The notes: generated from the letters alone by a model not told the origin. A stretch of 64,000 bases of DNA from Propionicimonas sp020161015 (GCF_964266745.1 NZ_CAXWGX010000012.1:558001-622000); one strand, 5' to 3'; shown: positions 31,931 to 41,294, counted from the stretch's first letter. Numbers and translations are program-made.

Positions 31931-32440
31931 CTATGCGACCGGGCTGTCACCGGGCTGTGGGACGCGGTCCCGCTGCCCCTGGCGACGGACCTCCCACACG
32001 AGGTACCCGGCGATCGCGAGCGCCGCGACCACCACCGCGCCCACCGCCAGCACGGGGGACCGCTCGTAGAGCCGGCCGAGGATGTCGACACCCACGGTGC
32101 CGAGCGTCGCGTAGAGCAGCGCCCAGGCGACCGAGCCGATGGTCACCGCCGGCAGGTAGTGGCGAAGGCGCATGCCGGTGGCACCGGCGGCCAGGTTCGC
32201 CACGGTCTGGAAGCCGATGGTCAGGAACGAGACCGCCACCACCGGGGGGCCGAAGCGGTCGATGCGCTCGGTGGCCCGCAGGTAGCCGGGGGAGTCCATG
32301 AGCCGGGCGAGGCGGGTGCGCCGCGCTCCTGCCGAACCGAGCCGTCCCAGCCAGTAGGTGCCGTTCGCCCGGAACATCACGATGACGAACAGGGCCGCGA
32401 CGATCGCCGGGAACGGGAGGTTCCAGCTGGTCGGATCCAC
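31931..32440 (-). CDS. DedA/VTT-family membrane protein
   Basis: The 169-residue protein has an N-terminal hydrophobic segment, the re-entrant motif region RIDRFGPPVVAVSFLTIGFQTVANLAAGATGMRLRHYLPAVTIG quoted here by its ends RIDRFGPP and LPAVTIG, and two more helices near the C-terminus. This is the VTT (DedA) domain, thought to act as a lipid scramblase or flippase. It is shorter than full DedA proteins (about 200 aa). GTG 32440 has GGAGG 6 nt upstream. The acyltransferase gene lies 27 nt before it on the same strand. Confidence 0.78.
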   Translation of the reverse strand: MDPTSWNLPFPAIVAALFVIVMFRANGTYWLGRLGSAGARRTRLARLMDSPGYLRATERIDRFGPPVVAVSFLTIGFQTVANLAAGATGMRLRHYLPAVTIGSVAWALLYATLGTVGVDILGRLYERSPVLAVGAVVVAALAIAGYLVWEVRRQGQRDRVPQPGDSPVA

Positions 32441-32467
32441 GCGACCTCCAGATGTGTTGCGGAGAGG

Positions 32468-33730
32468 TCAGTGTACGTGGACGGTCAACGTCGTTGCCCT
32501 GCGGAGGGCGAGGACGCCGGCGGCGAACGCGAGGACGGCGAGGGCGCCGGGGAGGTCGCCGGGGTGGAGCACCGCCCCCAGCTGCCACACCGCCCACGTG
32601 CCGGCGGTGAACAGCGCGTAGCCGGCCTCGGCCCACCCCGGCCGGGGGGTGCCGGGACCGGGACGGGGGATCAGGAGAAACTCCGCGCGCGCGATCAGCG
32701 GCACCACCAGGACGACGACCGCCACGACCACGACGATGAGCAGGATGGGGTTCATCAGCACCGGGGCGACGGACGGCAGCAGCAGTGAGAGCCCGACGAG
32801 GGCGCCGGCGGAGACCACGATCGCGGGGATGTGCCACAGGTAGGTGGTGAGCAGCAGCGCGTTGGCCACCCGGATCACCCGGGCGGTGCGCTCGCCCACC
32901 CGCGCCGCCACGCCGGCCCGCTCGAGGAGCGCCAGCACGCTGGTCTGGGCGAGGCCGAGGGCGACGATGGCCAGCGTGGGCGGGAGCAGGTTCGCCACCA
33001 GCACGTCGGCCCACGCGACTGCTGCGGGCGGGTACCCGAAGGCCGTGACCAGCACGGCGATCACCGCGGCGCAGGCCGCGATGACACCGACGAGCCGCCC
33101 GGCCGGCCAGGTGCGGAACCAGCCGCGGTGGTAGGCGATGCCCCACTGGTGGGCCAGGGGCCAGGCGAAGGCGAGGTTCAGCCACTGGAGGTCGAGGTCG
33201 CCGGTCAGCCGGACGGCGACGTCGACCGCGACCACCCCGGCGAGCAGCGGCAGCATCACCCACCCGCCGAACCGGTCGTGCAGCCGGACCGCGAGCGGCG
33301 CCGCAGCCAGCAGGAGCTGGTAGACCACCGCGAACCACAGCAGCTGGGCGAACTGCCGGCTGAGCGCCGCGGCCTCGGGCAGCCAGCCGGCCCACGTCGC
33401 AGCCGTGCCGATGGCGGTGAACACGATGAGGAAGAACGACATGGGTCCGAGCAGCCGGCTGCCCCGCAGGGTCAGGAACGCTCCGTAGGGGGTGCCGGAG
33501 GCGCGCCAGGTGTCGACCACGACGGCGTTGGCGTAGCCCGCGGCGACGAAGAAGACGGGGATGATCGTGGCGACCCAGCTGATCGCCCACAGCACCGGTC
33601 CGGGCGCCCACGGCACCACCCGCACCTGCCCGTCGACGAGGAGAACCTGCCACAGCAGCGCGTGGAAGACCACGACGATCAGCATCGAGCCGATGCGTGC
33701 GAGGTCGATCAGGTGGTTGCGGCGGGGCAC
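32468..33730 (-). CDS. Acyltransferase family 3 membrane protein
   Basis: The 420-residue product has about ten hydrophobic segments and begins VPRRNHLIDLARIGSMLIVVVFHALLW, the start of the acyltransferase_3 domain with its conserved Arg-His-containing first helix. Members O-acylate sugars or other envelope molecules; the acceptor is unknown. GTG 33730 is favoured over GTG 33736 since the reverse-strand hexamer TACGAT (33742-33737) then lies exactly 6 nt upstream. It is divergent from the AEC transporter gene. Confidence 0.82.
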   Translation of the reverse strand: MPRRNHLIDLARIGSMLIVVVFHALLWQVLLVDGQVRVVPWAPGPVLWAISWVATIIPVFFVAAGYANAVVVDTWRASGTPYGAFLTLRGSRLLGPMSFFLIVFTAIGTAATWAGWLPEAAALSRQFAQLLWFAVVYQLLLAAAPLAVRLHDRFGGWVMLPLLAGVVAVDVAVRLTGDLDLQWLNLAFAWPLAHQWGIAYHRGWFRTWPAGRLVGVIAACAAVIAVLVTAFGYPPAAVAWADVLVANLLPPTLAIVALGLAQTSVLALLERAGVAARVGERTARVIRVANALLLTTYLWHIPAIVVSAGALVGLSLLLPSVAPVLMNPILLIVVVVAVVVLVVPLIARAEFLLIPRPGPGTPRPGWAEAGYALFTAGTWAVWQLGAVLHPGDLPGALAVLAFAAGVLALRRATTLTVHVH

Positions 33731-33820
33731 CGGCACATCGTAGGCACCCGCGGACCGGCTTCCGTCCCGCCCTGAGAACCCGGGACGGCGTCCCCGCCCG
33801 TGCGGGCCTACCCTGACGCC

Positions 33821-34756
33821 GTGCAGGCAGCCCTCAGCGGATACCTCACCATCTGGTCGGTGATCGGGGTCGGCTGGGTGGTCGCCCACCTCCGCGTCCT
33901 CACCGAGCAGCACCGCCGGATGCTGTCGCGGCTCGCCTTCACCGTCGCCTCCCCGGCGCTCCTTCTCGGCCTGGTCTCCCGGGCGGACCTCGGGCACCTC
34001 TTCAGCGGCACGCTGGTGGTCTCTGCGCTGGCGATCGTCCTCACCGCAGCCGTCTACCTCGTGGCCGCCCGGGTCCTGCTCGGCCGTGCCGGGCTGGCCG
34101 ATCGCGTCGTCGGGACGTTGTGCTCGGTCTACACCAACGCCGGCAACCTCGGCCTGCCCGTCGCCGCGTACGTGCTCGGCGACATGACCTGGATGGCGCC
34201 GATCCTGCTGATCCAGGTCGGGCTGCTCCAGCCCGTCGGGCTGGCGCTGCTCGACCTCGCCGCCGCCCGCGCGGACGGACGCCGCCTGTCCTGGTCGAAG
34301 TACGTGACGCTGCCGGTGCGCAACCCGCTGACCGTCGCGACGCTGGCCGGCCTGCTGGTGAACGCCCTCCACGTCCCGGTGCCCGACCTGGTGTGGCGGC
34401 CGGTGGAGATGGTGGGCCAGCTGGCGGTCCCGGCGATGCTGATCGCCTTCGGCATCTCGCTGCGCCTCGACCCGGCTCCGGGACGCGGCCCGCACGCGGG
34501 CGAGCTCGCCCTGGTGGCACCGCTGAAGGTGCTCCTCCAGCCGGCGATCGCGCTGGCGCTCGGCGCGGGCGTGTTCCACCTCGGGGCGTCGGACCTGCTG
34601 GCGGTGACGGTGATCGCCGCCCTGCCGACCGCCCAGAACATCTACCTGATCGCGAGCAGGTACCACGTCCGCACGCTTCTGGCGCGTGACGCCATCTTCG
34701 TCTCGACGATCGCCTCGATCCCGGTGATCGTCGCGGCGTCCACGTGGCTGCGCTGA
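33821..34756 (+). CDS. AEC-family (auxin efflux carrier-like) transporter
   Basis: The 311-residue protein has ten predicted hydrophobic segments in the two-bundle AEC layout, with the central NAGNLGLPVAAYVLGD motif and the C-terminal ATLAGLLVNALH. Bacterial AEC members export or import small carboxylates; the substrate here is not predictable. GTG 33821 lies 6 nt after TACCCT (33809-33814). An earlier in-frame GTG at 33800 would lie upstream of that hexamer. Confidence 0.82.
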   Translation: MQAALSGYLTIWSVIGVGWVVAHLRVLTEQHRRMLSRLAFTVASPALLLGLVSRADLGHLFSGTLVVSALAIVLTAAVYLVAARVLLGRAGLADRVVGTLCSVYTNAGNLGLPVAAYVLGDMTWMAPILLIQVGLLQPVGLALLDLAAARADGRRLSWSKYVTLPVRNPLTVATLAGLLVNALHVPVPDLVWRPVEMVGQLAVPAMLIAFGISLRLDPAPGRGPHAGELALVAPLKVLLQPAIALALGAGVFHLGASDLLAVTVIAALPTAQNIYLIASRYHVRTLLARDAIFVSTIASIPVIVAASTWLR

Positions 34757-34831
34757 AGGGAGGCGAAGAAGTGCCTGCGTCTTCGGCGGTTCCCGCCTCG
34801 GGTGACCCCGCGACCGGCTAGCATGCGCGCG

Positions 34832-35230
34832 ATGGACACCGGCCACTTCACCCGCTTGTCGGGGGACGAATGCCGACATCTGGTGCGTGGCCACAGCGTC
34901 GGCCGCGTCTGCTGGTTGTCGGCGGAGGGGCTGCAGGTCCTTCCGGTCACGTACGCCGTCTCCGGCGAACGCATCTACTTCCGGGTGAGCCCCGGCTCCG
35001 TGCTCGGCGAGCTCGCCGGGACGGTGCGCGTGGCGTTCGAGGTCGACGACATCGATGTCCCGACCGCGACCGGCTGGAGCGTCCTGGTCCGGGGTGACGC
35101 ATCGGGCGCGGGTGCGGACGACGTCCGGCTCCCCGCGCCCTGGGCGCCCGGTCGCCGCGACCTGACCGTGGTCATCACCCCACTCTCCTATTCCGGCCGA
35201 GCCGTCTCGGCCGACCTCCCGAGGAGTTGA
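34832..35230 (+). CDS. Pyridoxamine 5'-phosphate oxidase-fold FMN-binding protein
   Basis: This 132-residue protein has the split-barrel fold signature: MDTGHFTRLSGDECRHLV, VGRVCWLSAEGLQVLPVTYAV, GERIYFRVSPGSVLGEL and VAFEVDDID. It resembles the small PNPOx-like / F420- or FMN-binding proteins often beside universal stress proteins. Starts at 34802, 34823 and 34832 are in frame; 34832 is chosen because TAGCAT (34819-34824) is 7 nt before it. The usp gene begins 2 nt after its stop. Confidence 0.8.
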   Translation: MDTGHFTRLSGDECRHLVRGHSVGRVCWLSAEGLQVLPVTYAVSGERIYFRVSPGSVLGELAGTVRVAFEVDDIDVPTATGWSVLVRGDASGAGADDVRLPAPWAPGRRDLTVVITPLSYSGRAVSADLPRS

Positions 35231-35232
35231 GC

Positions 35233-36132
35233 ATGCTCGTTCCGTACCTGGGCCCGGCCCGGATCGTCGTCGGCTTCGACGGCTCGGACGACTCCTTCCG
35301 CGCGCTCGCCCACGGCGTGCGGGAGGCGCTGCTGCGTGAGGCAGAGCTCGTGCTCGTGCACGCGGTGGACGACACCGTCCTGAACAGCGCGTGGGGCGTG
35401 GTCTTCGACCCCGAACAGATCAAGGAGGGCGCGGCCGAGATGCTGGCGACCGGGGTGGCCGAGGCGGTCGCGTCCGGGCTCGCGCGCACCCGGGTGCGCA
35501 CCGAGGTCGTCCTCGGGAACCCGGCGGCAGCCCTCACCCGGATGAGCAACGAGGCGTCCCTCGTGGTCGTCGGACGCACCTCCGGCGGCACGGGCGAGAA
35601 GGCCTTCATCGGGTCGACCGCTGTCGGCACCGTCGGCGCGGCGCACTGCCCGGTCGTGGTCGTCTCCGTCGACAACCTCCAGCGCGAGCAGCCCGCGGGC
35701 GTCATCGGCGTGGCCGTGGACACCTCCGCCCGCGGCGCGGTGGCGCTGGAGTGGGCGCTCGGCGAATGCCGGGCCCACGGCGGCCGGGTCGTGGTGATCA
35801 GCGTCTGCCGCGCTCCCCAGGGACGCTGGTTCAGCGCGGGGCACCCGACGGCCGAGCAGGAGGAGAAGGCGGTCGAGGTCACTCGGGCACGCATGGTCGA
35901 CATGGTCTCGGAGATCACCGAGGACTACCCGGAGGTGGAGGTCGGGCTCGAGGTGTCCTACGGCAACCCGCTGGACGTGCTCACCGCCCGGGCCGAGGAG
36001 CTCGACGCGCTGGTGCTCGAGGTGCACGCGTCGTTCCCGACCTACTCCGTGGGCGGACTGATCCGGGGCCTGATGAGCCACGGGCGCTGCCCGATCGTGG
36101 TCATCAGGCCGAAGGACAGCCACGGGTCCTGA
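35233..36132 (+). CDS. Universal stress protein, two Usp domains
   Basis: The 299-residue protein has two Usp domains. The first (about 10-145) ends with VVVGRTSGGTGEKAFIGSTAVGTVGAAHCPVVVV, close to the ATP-binding G-X2-G-X9-GS/T motif; the second (about 155-295) ends in LIRGLMSHGRCPIVVIRP and lacks an obvious copy of the motif. GAGGAG lies 6 nt before ATG 35233. It is coupled to the preceding FMN-binding protein gene. Confidence 0.9.
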   Translation: MLVPYLGPARIVVGFDGSDDSFRALAHGVREALLREAELVLVHAVDDTVLNSAWGVVFDPEQIKEGAAEMLATGVAEAVASGLARTRVRTEVVLGNPAAALTRMSNEASLVVVGRTSGGTGEKAFIGSTAVGTVGAAHCPVVVVSVDNLQREQPAGVIGVAVDTSARGAVALEWALGECRAHGGRVVVISVCRAPQGRWFSAGHPTAEQEEKAVEVTRARMVDMVSEITEDYPEVEVGLEVSYGNPLDVLTARAEELDALVLEVHASFPTYSVGGLIRGLMSHGRCPIVVIRPKDSHGS

Positions 36133-36169
36133 CGCCCCCGTCGCGGCGGCCCCGTAGTATTGGCCGGCT

Positions 36170-39100
36170 ATGAACTCCCCGGCCATCCGCTTCGACGAGG
36201 CGTTGCCGATCTCGGCCCACGTGGACGAGATCCGTGACGCCCTGCGCGCGCACCAGGTGCTGGTGGTGGCCGGCGAGACCGGGTCGGGCAAGACCACCCA
36301 GCTGCCGAAGATCTGCCTGCTCGCCGGGCGCACGAGCATCGGCCACACGCAGCCGCGGCGGATCGCGGCCCGCAGCGTCGCCGCCCGCATGGCCGAGGAG
36401 CTGGGGGAGGAGCTGGGCGCCACGGTGGGGTTCCAGGTGCGCTTCTCCAGCCAGCGCAGCCGCCAGACCCGCGTCAAGGTGATGACCGACGGCATCCTGC
36501 TGGCGGAGATCTCGCACGACCGGGACCTTCGCCGCTACGACACGATCATCATCGACGAGGCGCACGAACGCAGCCTCAACATCGACTTCCTGCTCGGCTA
36601 CCTCAAGCAGCTGCTGCCGCGCCGCCCCGACCTGAAGGTCGTCATCACCTCGGCGACCATCGACACCGCCCGCTTCTCCGCCCACTTCGACGATGCCCCG
36701 GTGATCGAGGTGTCCGGGCGCACCTACCCCGTCGAGGTCCGCTACCGGCCGGTGGTGGGGACGGCGGAGGAACGCGACCGCGACCAGGTGGACGCCATCT
36801 GCGACGCCGTCAGCGAGCTGTCCACCTCGCTGGACGGCGACATCCTCGTCTTCCTCTCCGGCGAGCGCGAGATCCGGGACGCGGCGGAGGCGATCGCCGG
36901 CCTTCAGCTGCGCTTCACCGAGGTGGTGCCCCTGTACGCCCGGCTCTCGGCCGCGGAGCAGCACCGGGTCTTCGCGCCGCACACCGGGCGGCGCATCGTG
37001 CTGGCGACGAACGTGGCGGAGACGTCCCTCACCGTGCCCGGCATCCGGTACGTCGTCGACCCCGGGTTCGCCCGCATCTCCCGCTACTCCGCGCGCACCA
37101 AGGTGCAGCGGCTGCCGATCGAGCCGATCTCGCAGGCCTCGGCGAACCAGCGGGCCGGCCGCTGTGGCCGCCTGGGGCCGGGCGTGTGCATCCGGCTCTA
37201 CGACGAGGACGACTTCGCCTCGCGACCGGAGTTCACCCAGCCCGAGATCCTGCGCACGAACCTGGCCTCGGTCATCCTCCAGATGGCGGACGCCGGCCTG
37301 GGCGACATCACCCGGTTCCCGTTCGTCGAACCCCCGGACGCCGGCCAGGTGCGGGACGGCCTCCGGCTGCTCACCGAGCTGGGCGCGATCGAACAGGGCA
37401 GGGGCAGGACGCCGCACGGCACGGTGCGGCTCACGAAGGTCGGACGCATGCTGGCCCGGCTGCCGGTCGACCCCCGCCTGGGCCGGATGCTGGTGGAGGC
37501 CGACCGTCAGGGCTGCCTGCGCGAGGTGCTGCCGATCGTGGCCGGCATCGCGATCCCGGACGTCCGCGAGCGGCCCGCCGACGACACGGCCGCGGCCGAC
37601 GCCGCCCACCGCCGCTTCTGGGCCCCGCTGGTCGGCGCAGCGGAGGCGACCCCCGACGGCTCGGACATCGCCGCGCTGTGGCGGCTGTGGACGTACCTGC
37701 GGGAGCGTCGCAGGGAGCTCTCCGGCAACGCGTTCCGCCGGCTGTGCCGCACCGAGTACCTGAACTTCCTCCGCGTGCGCGAGTGGCAGGACCTGCACAC
37801 GCAGCTGCGTGAGGCCTGCGGCGAGGTGGGGCTGCACCGCAACGACGCGCCGGCCGGCATGGACCGGGTGCACACCGCGGTGCTGGCCGGGCTGCTGTCC
37901 CACGTCGGCCTCCTCGACGAGGCCTCGATGGCCCGGCCGGCGCGCGGCAAGCGGCGGGGACCGGCGGAGTACCTGGGGGCCCGCGGCGCGCGGTTCGCGA
38001 TCAACCCCGGGTCCAGCGCGGCCCGCACGAACCCGCCGCTGGTGATGGCCGTCGAACTCGTGGAGACCAGCCGGTTGTGGGCGCGCACGGTCGCCCCGGT
38101 CGAGGCCGAGTGGATCGAGGCGGTGGGCGGGCACCTGCTGAAGCACACCTACTCCGAGCCGCACTGGTCGGCGCGCGGCGGCCAGTGCGTGGCGTACGAG
38201 CGGGTCACCCTGCTCGGCGTCCCCGTCGTCGCCCAGAGGCTGGTGAGCTACGCACGGATCGACCCGGTGGTCGCGCGCGAGGTCTTCATCGCCTCGGCGC
38301 TGGTGGAGGGACAGTGGCGCACCCGCCACCATTTCTGGGCGCGCAACCAGGCTGTCCGGGCAGAGGCGGAGCAACTGGCGGACCGCAACCGGCGCCGCGA
38401 CCTCCTGCTCGACGACGCGGCCATCGCGGCGTTCTACGACGCGCGGATCCCCGCCGACGTGGTCACGGTCGCGCACTTCGACCGCTGGTGGCGCGACGCG
38501 CGGCGCCGTGACGAGCACCTGCTCGACCTCACGATCGACGACCTGGTCGCCCCGGACGCCGACCTCGACACCGGGGCGTTCCCCGACGCCTGGACGGTCG
38601 GTGGGTCCGACCTGCCGGTGGACTACGCCTTCGACCCCGGCGCCGGCCACGACGGCGTGACGGTGACCGTCCCGCTGGCGCGTCTCACCAGCCTCGACCC
38701 TGCGGCCTTCACCTGGCAGGTGCCGGGGCTGCGGGCGGAGGTCGCCACGGAGCTCATCCGTGCCCTCCCCAAGGCGCTGCGGACCCGGCTGGTGCCCGCT
38801 CCGGACACCGCCCGCCGTGCCCTGGAGTGGCTCGCCGCGCACCCCGGCGCGTCCGACGAGCCGCTGTGGACCGCGCTCGGTCGCGCGGTACTGGCCCTCA
38901 CCGGCGAGCAGGTGCCGGCGGACGCCTGGCGCCCGGAGGCGGTGCCCGACCACCTGCGGGTGCGCTTCCGGGTGGTGGCCGAGGGCAGCGACCCGGTCGT
39001 CGGCCGAGACCTCGCCGAGCTCTCCGCCACGCTCGCGCCCGCGGTCAGCAGCACGCTCAATGCCGCGGCCAGCCACCTGACCCATCCCGGCGCCACGACC

Positions 39101-39922
39101 TGGGAGTTCGGCACGCTGCCGGAGCGGATCAGCCGGCCGATGCCGGGCTTCCCCGCTCTCGTTGACCGTGCCGACCGGGTCGGCGTCCAGGTCTTCGCCG
39201 ACGAGGACGCGGCCCGGCGCGCCCACCGCAACGGGCTGCGTCGCCTGATCGCCCTGACCACGGTCGACCCCACGCGGTGGGTGGTCTCCCGCATGGGCAA
39301 CGCCACGAAGCTGGCCCTGGCCACCTCGCCGTACCCGGACGTCCCGGCGCTGCTCGCCGACGCCCGGCTGAAGGCGATCGGGGAGCTGGCCGACGAGGTC
39401 GGCGGGCTGACGTCGGTGCGGGACGCGGAGGCGTTCGCGCGCCTCGCCGACACCGTGCGTGCGGGCGCCGCGTCGGCGATGCAGCGGGCCGTCGAGCGGA
39501 CGGGCGAGATCCTCCAGCTGGCGGGGGACGCGCGGCGCCGGCTCCCCGACACGCGCCCGGACACCCGCGACGACGTGCGTGAGCAGCTCGACGGGCTGGT
39601 GTACCGGGGCTTCGTCTCCGCCACGCCGGCGGACGCGTGGCTGCGGCTCCCGACCTACCTGAAGGCGATCCTGCGGCGGCTGGACGCCTCGGTGAGCAAC
39701 CCGCGCCACGAGGCGGAGGGGCTGGCGGTCATCGCGGAGCTGGAGGACGACTACGCGCGGTTGTGCGCCCGCTTCCCGTCCGGGCCGCTGCCGGACGCCG
39801 TGGCGCGGATCGGGTGGTTGCTGGAGGAGCTGAGGGTCGGGCTGTTCGCCCAGGCGCTCGGGACGGCCGTCCCGGTGTCGGCCAAGCGGGTGCGGACGGC
39901 GATGGCCGCAGCGCTGGTGTGA
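36170..39922 (+). CDS. hrpA: ATP-dependent RNA helicase HrpA
   Basis: HrpA is a DEAH-box helicase that acts on RNA and on collided ribosomes in E. coli. The 1250-residue protein shows Walker A GETGSGKTTQLPK (about 38), DEAH in IIIDEAHERSLN (about 130), SATIDTARFSAHF, VLATNVAETSLTVPGIRYVVD and QRAGRCGRLGPGVCIRLY, followed by the helicase-associated and DUF3418 C-terminal regions. Length is normal. TAGTAT (36155-36160) lies 9 nt before the ATG. A perfect terminator follows. Confidence 0.95.
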   Translation: MNSPAIRFDEALPISAHVDEIRDALRAHQVLVVAGETGSGKTTQLPKICLLAGRTSIGHTQPRRIAARSVAARMAEELGEELGATVGFQVRFSSQRSRQTRVKVMTDGILLAEISHDRDLRRYDTIIIDEAHERSLNIDFLLGYLKQLLPRRPDLKVVITSATIDTARFSAHFDDAPVIEVSGRTYPVEVRYRPVVGTAEERDRDQVDAICDAVSELSTSLDGDILVFLSGEREIRDAAEAIAGLQLRFTEVVPLYARLSAAEQHRVFAPHTGRRIVLATNVAETSLTVPGIRYVVDPGFARISRYSARTKVQRLPIEPISQASANQRAGRCGRLGPGVCIRLYDEDDFASRPEFTQPEILRTNLASVILQMADAGLGDITRFPFVEPPDAGQVRDGLRLLTELGAIEQGRGRTPHGTVRLTKVGRMLARLPVDPRLGRMLVEADRQGCLREVLPIVAGIAIPDVRERPADDTAAADAAHRRFWAPLVGAAEATPDGSDIAALWRLWTYLRERRRELSGNAFRRLCRTEYLNFLRVREWQDLHTQLREACGEVGLHRNDAPAGMDRVHTAVLAGLLSHVGLLDEASMARPARGKRRGPAEYLGARGARFAINPGSSAARTNPPLVMAVELVETSRLWARTVAPVEAEWIEAVGGHLLKHTYSEPHWSARGGQCVAYERVTLLGVPVVAQRLVSYARIDPVVAREVFIASALVEGQWRTRHHFWARNQAVRAEAEQLADRNRRRDLLLDDAAIAAFYDARIPADVVTVAHFDRWWRDARRRDEHLLDLTIDDLVAPDADLDTGAFPDAWTVGGSDLPVDYAFDPGAGHDGVTVTVPLARLTSLDPAAFTWQVPGLRAEVATELIRALPKALRTRLVPAPDTARRALEWLAAHPGASDEPLWTALGRAVLALTGEQVPADAWRPEAVPDHLRVRFRVVAEGSDPVVGRDLAELSATLAPAVSSTLNAAASHLTHPGATTWEFGTLPERISRPMPGFPALVDRADRVGVQVFADEDAARRAHRNGLRRLIALTTVDPTRWVVSRMGNATKLALATSPYPDVPALLADARLKAIGELADEVGGLTSVRDAEAFARLADTVRAGAASAMQRAVERTGEILQLAGDARRRLPDTRPDTRDDVREQLDGLVYRGFVSATPADAWLRLPTYLKAILRRLDASVSNPRHEAEGLAVIAELEDDYARLCARFPSGPLPDAVARIGWLLEELRVGLFAQALGTAVPVSAKRVRTAMAAALV

Positions 39923-39925
39923 CGC

Positions 39926-39960
39926 AGAAGGGCCCCCGCGTCGAGCGCGGGGGCCCTTCT
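39926..39960. terminator. Perfect 15-bp hairpin after hrpA
   Basis: Arms 39926-39940 and 39946-39960 are fully complementary around a 5-nt loop. It can also stop the convergent small gene at 40034. Confidence 0.88.
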
Positions 39961-40033
39961 GGCGTCGGAGTGCCGACCGCGGGAGGGGTACCGGGTCGGA
40001 GCTCCTGGGGTGCCGGCGGGGTGACCGGTGTCC

Positions 40034-40207
40034 TCAGACGCCCACGGGGTGTGAGCGGAAGATGCCGGCGAGGGCGAATCGGGCGCGGGGGCGCTCGACG
40101 CTGTCCTTGGCGGCGGCAACGTGGCGGGTGGGGGTGAAGGCGCGAGCGGCGGCGAGCTCCTCGACGAGCCGCTCACGGTCGCGATCGATTGGGGTATAGC
40201 TCATCAT
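40034..40207 (-). CDS. Small basic hypothetical protein divergent from a LysR gene
   Basis: I do not recognise this 57-residue protein. It begins MMSYTPIDRDRERLVEELAAARAF, carries an amphipathic helix and a basic C-terminal part (RPRARFALAGIFRSHPVGV). The -10-like GACAAT (40219-40214) lies exactly 6 nt before the ATG, supporting a real leaderless gene, and it is divergent from a LysR-type regulator with shared palindromic sites. It may be the regulator's target; a membrane association through the C-terminal helix is possible. Confidence 0.6.
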   Translation of the reverse strand: MMSYTPIDRDRERLVEELAAARAFTPTRHVAAAKDSVERPRARFALAGIFRSHPVGV

Positions 40208-40214
40208 GGGAAAA

Positions 40215-40262
40215 TTGTCCCGCGATTGTTGATTCGGGACAAGCTGAGTATCCCGAACAATC
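40215..40262. promoter_or_regulatory. Interleaved inverted repeats in divergent promoter region
   Basis: TTGTCCCG (40215-40222) and CGGGACAA (40235-40242) form a perfect repeat with a 12-bp spacer, overlapping the -10 of the small gene. GATTGTT-gatt-CGGG (40224-40238) is also inverted against CCCGAACAATC (40252-40262), next to the LysR gene's -35 region. Probable LysR operators. Confidence 0.65.
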
Positions 40263-40288
40263 ATTCGTCGATGCCGTATGATGAGGTC

Positions 40289-41227
40289 ATGCTCGACCTC
40301 AATCGCCTGCGCATCCTCCGGGCGGTGGTTTCCAGCGGTTCGGTCAACGACACGGCCCGCCGCCTGGGGCTGACCCCGTCCACCGTGAGCCAGCACGTGC
40401 ACACGCTCGAGCGCGAGGTCGGATTCACCCTCGTCGAGCGCGTGGGCCGTGGCATCCGTCCCACCCCGGCGGCCATCGAGCTCGCCGCGGCGAGTGCCGA
40501 CGCGCTCCAGGCGATGGCGATCCTCGAGGCCCAGGCCCGCGACCTGCGCGAGGGTGCCACCGACAAGCTCACCATGCGCACGTTCGCCTCGGCGGCGTAC
40601 ACCTGGATGCCGGCCGTGGCCAGGACCCTCCGGCAGGAGTTCCCCGGCCTGACCCTCGAGCTGTCGATCAACGAGAGCGACACCGCCGACACCGCCGGCC
40701 AGGCCGACATCGAGGTGCACACCGAGGTGCCGGGCGACCATCCCCGCGTGCCGCCCGCGTTCCAGCGCGTCGAGCTGGGCGGCGACGACTTCCTGGTCGC
40801 GCTCCCGCACGACCACCCGCTCGCCGAGGCCGGGACGATGGACCTCGCCGAGTTCAGCGAGGACGACTGGGTGCAGTACGACTTCCGCGACGAGATGGCG
40901 ACCCGCCTGGCGACCGATGCCTGCGCAGCAGCCGGCTTCACGCCGCGCTTCGTGGCCCGCGCCCAGGACCACGTCACCGGCCTGGCGTTCGTGGCCGCCG
41001 GCGTCGGGATCGCGCTCGTCCCCGGGCTGGCGCTGGGGTGGTCGGGCTTCGAGGTGGCCTACGTCCGCCCGACGAACCCCACGCCGTTCCGCCGCATCGT
41101 CGCCCTCGTGCGCGAGAGCGTCCGCGCGAACCCGGCCGCCGCCCGCACCATCGAACTGCTCGGTGACCTCGGGGGGCGCCTCAACGAACTGACCCCGACC
41201 GAGCTCGCCCGCCGCGCGCACCGCTGA
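40289..41227 (+). CDS. LysR-family transcription regulator
   Basis: The 312-residue protein has an N-terminal winged helix (LNRLRILRAVVSSGSVNDTARRLGLTPSTVSQHVHTLEREVG, recognisable by its ends) and a periplasmic-binding-like effector domain (about 90-290). TATGAT (40277-40282) lies exactly 6 nt before ATG 40289, while the frame is open back to 40121 without homology. The effector is unknown. It is divergent from the 57-residue gene, and the shared palindromes suggest control of that gene and itself. Confidence 0.9.
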   Translation: MLDLNRLRILRAVVSSGSVNDTARRLGLTPSTVSQHVHTLEREVGFTLVERVGRGIRPTPAAIELAAASADALQAMAILEAQARDLREGATDKLTMRTFASAAYTWMPAVARTLRQEFPGLTLELSINESDTADTAGQADIEVHTEVPGDHPRVPPAFQRVELGGDDFLVALPHDHPLAEAGTMDLAEFSEDDWVQYDFRDEMATRLATDACAAAGFTPRFVARAQDHVTGLAFVAAGVGIALVPGLALGWSGFEVAYVRPTNPTPFRRIVALVRESVRANPAAARTIELLGDLGGRLNELTPTELARRAHR

Positions 41228-41244
41228 CGGGCCGCGCCGTCAGC
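41223..41244 (+). terminator. 8-bp hairpin overlapping the LysR stop codon
   Basis: GCTGACGG (41223-41230) and CCGTCAGC (41237-41244) are perfect arms with a 6-nt loop; the stop TGA is inside the left arm. Confidence 0.6.
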
Positions 41245-41294
41245 CCACAGCGCAATGCCGCGGTGGTGGCAGGGGGCCGGGGTACAGTGGCCGG

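Noticed and set aside
36104..39709. Reverse frame of 1201 codons opposite hrpA
   Set aside because: Same cause; His/Arg/Gly-rich composition with no domain, while hrpA shows all helicase motifs.
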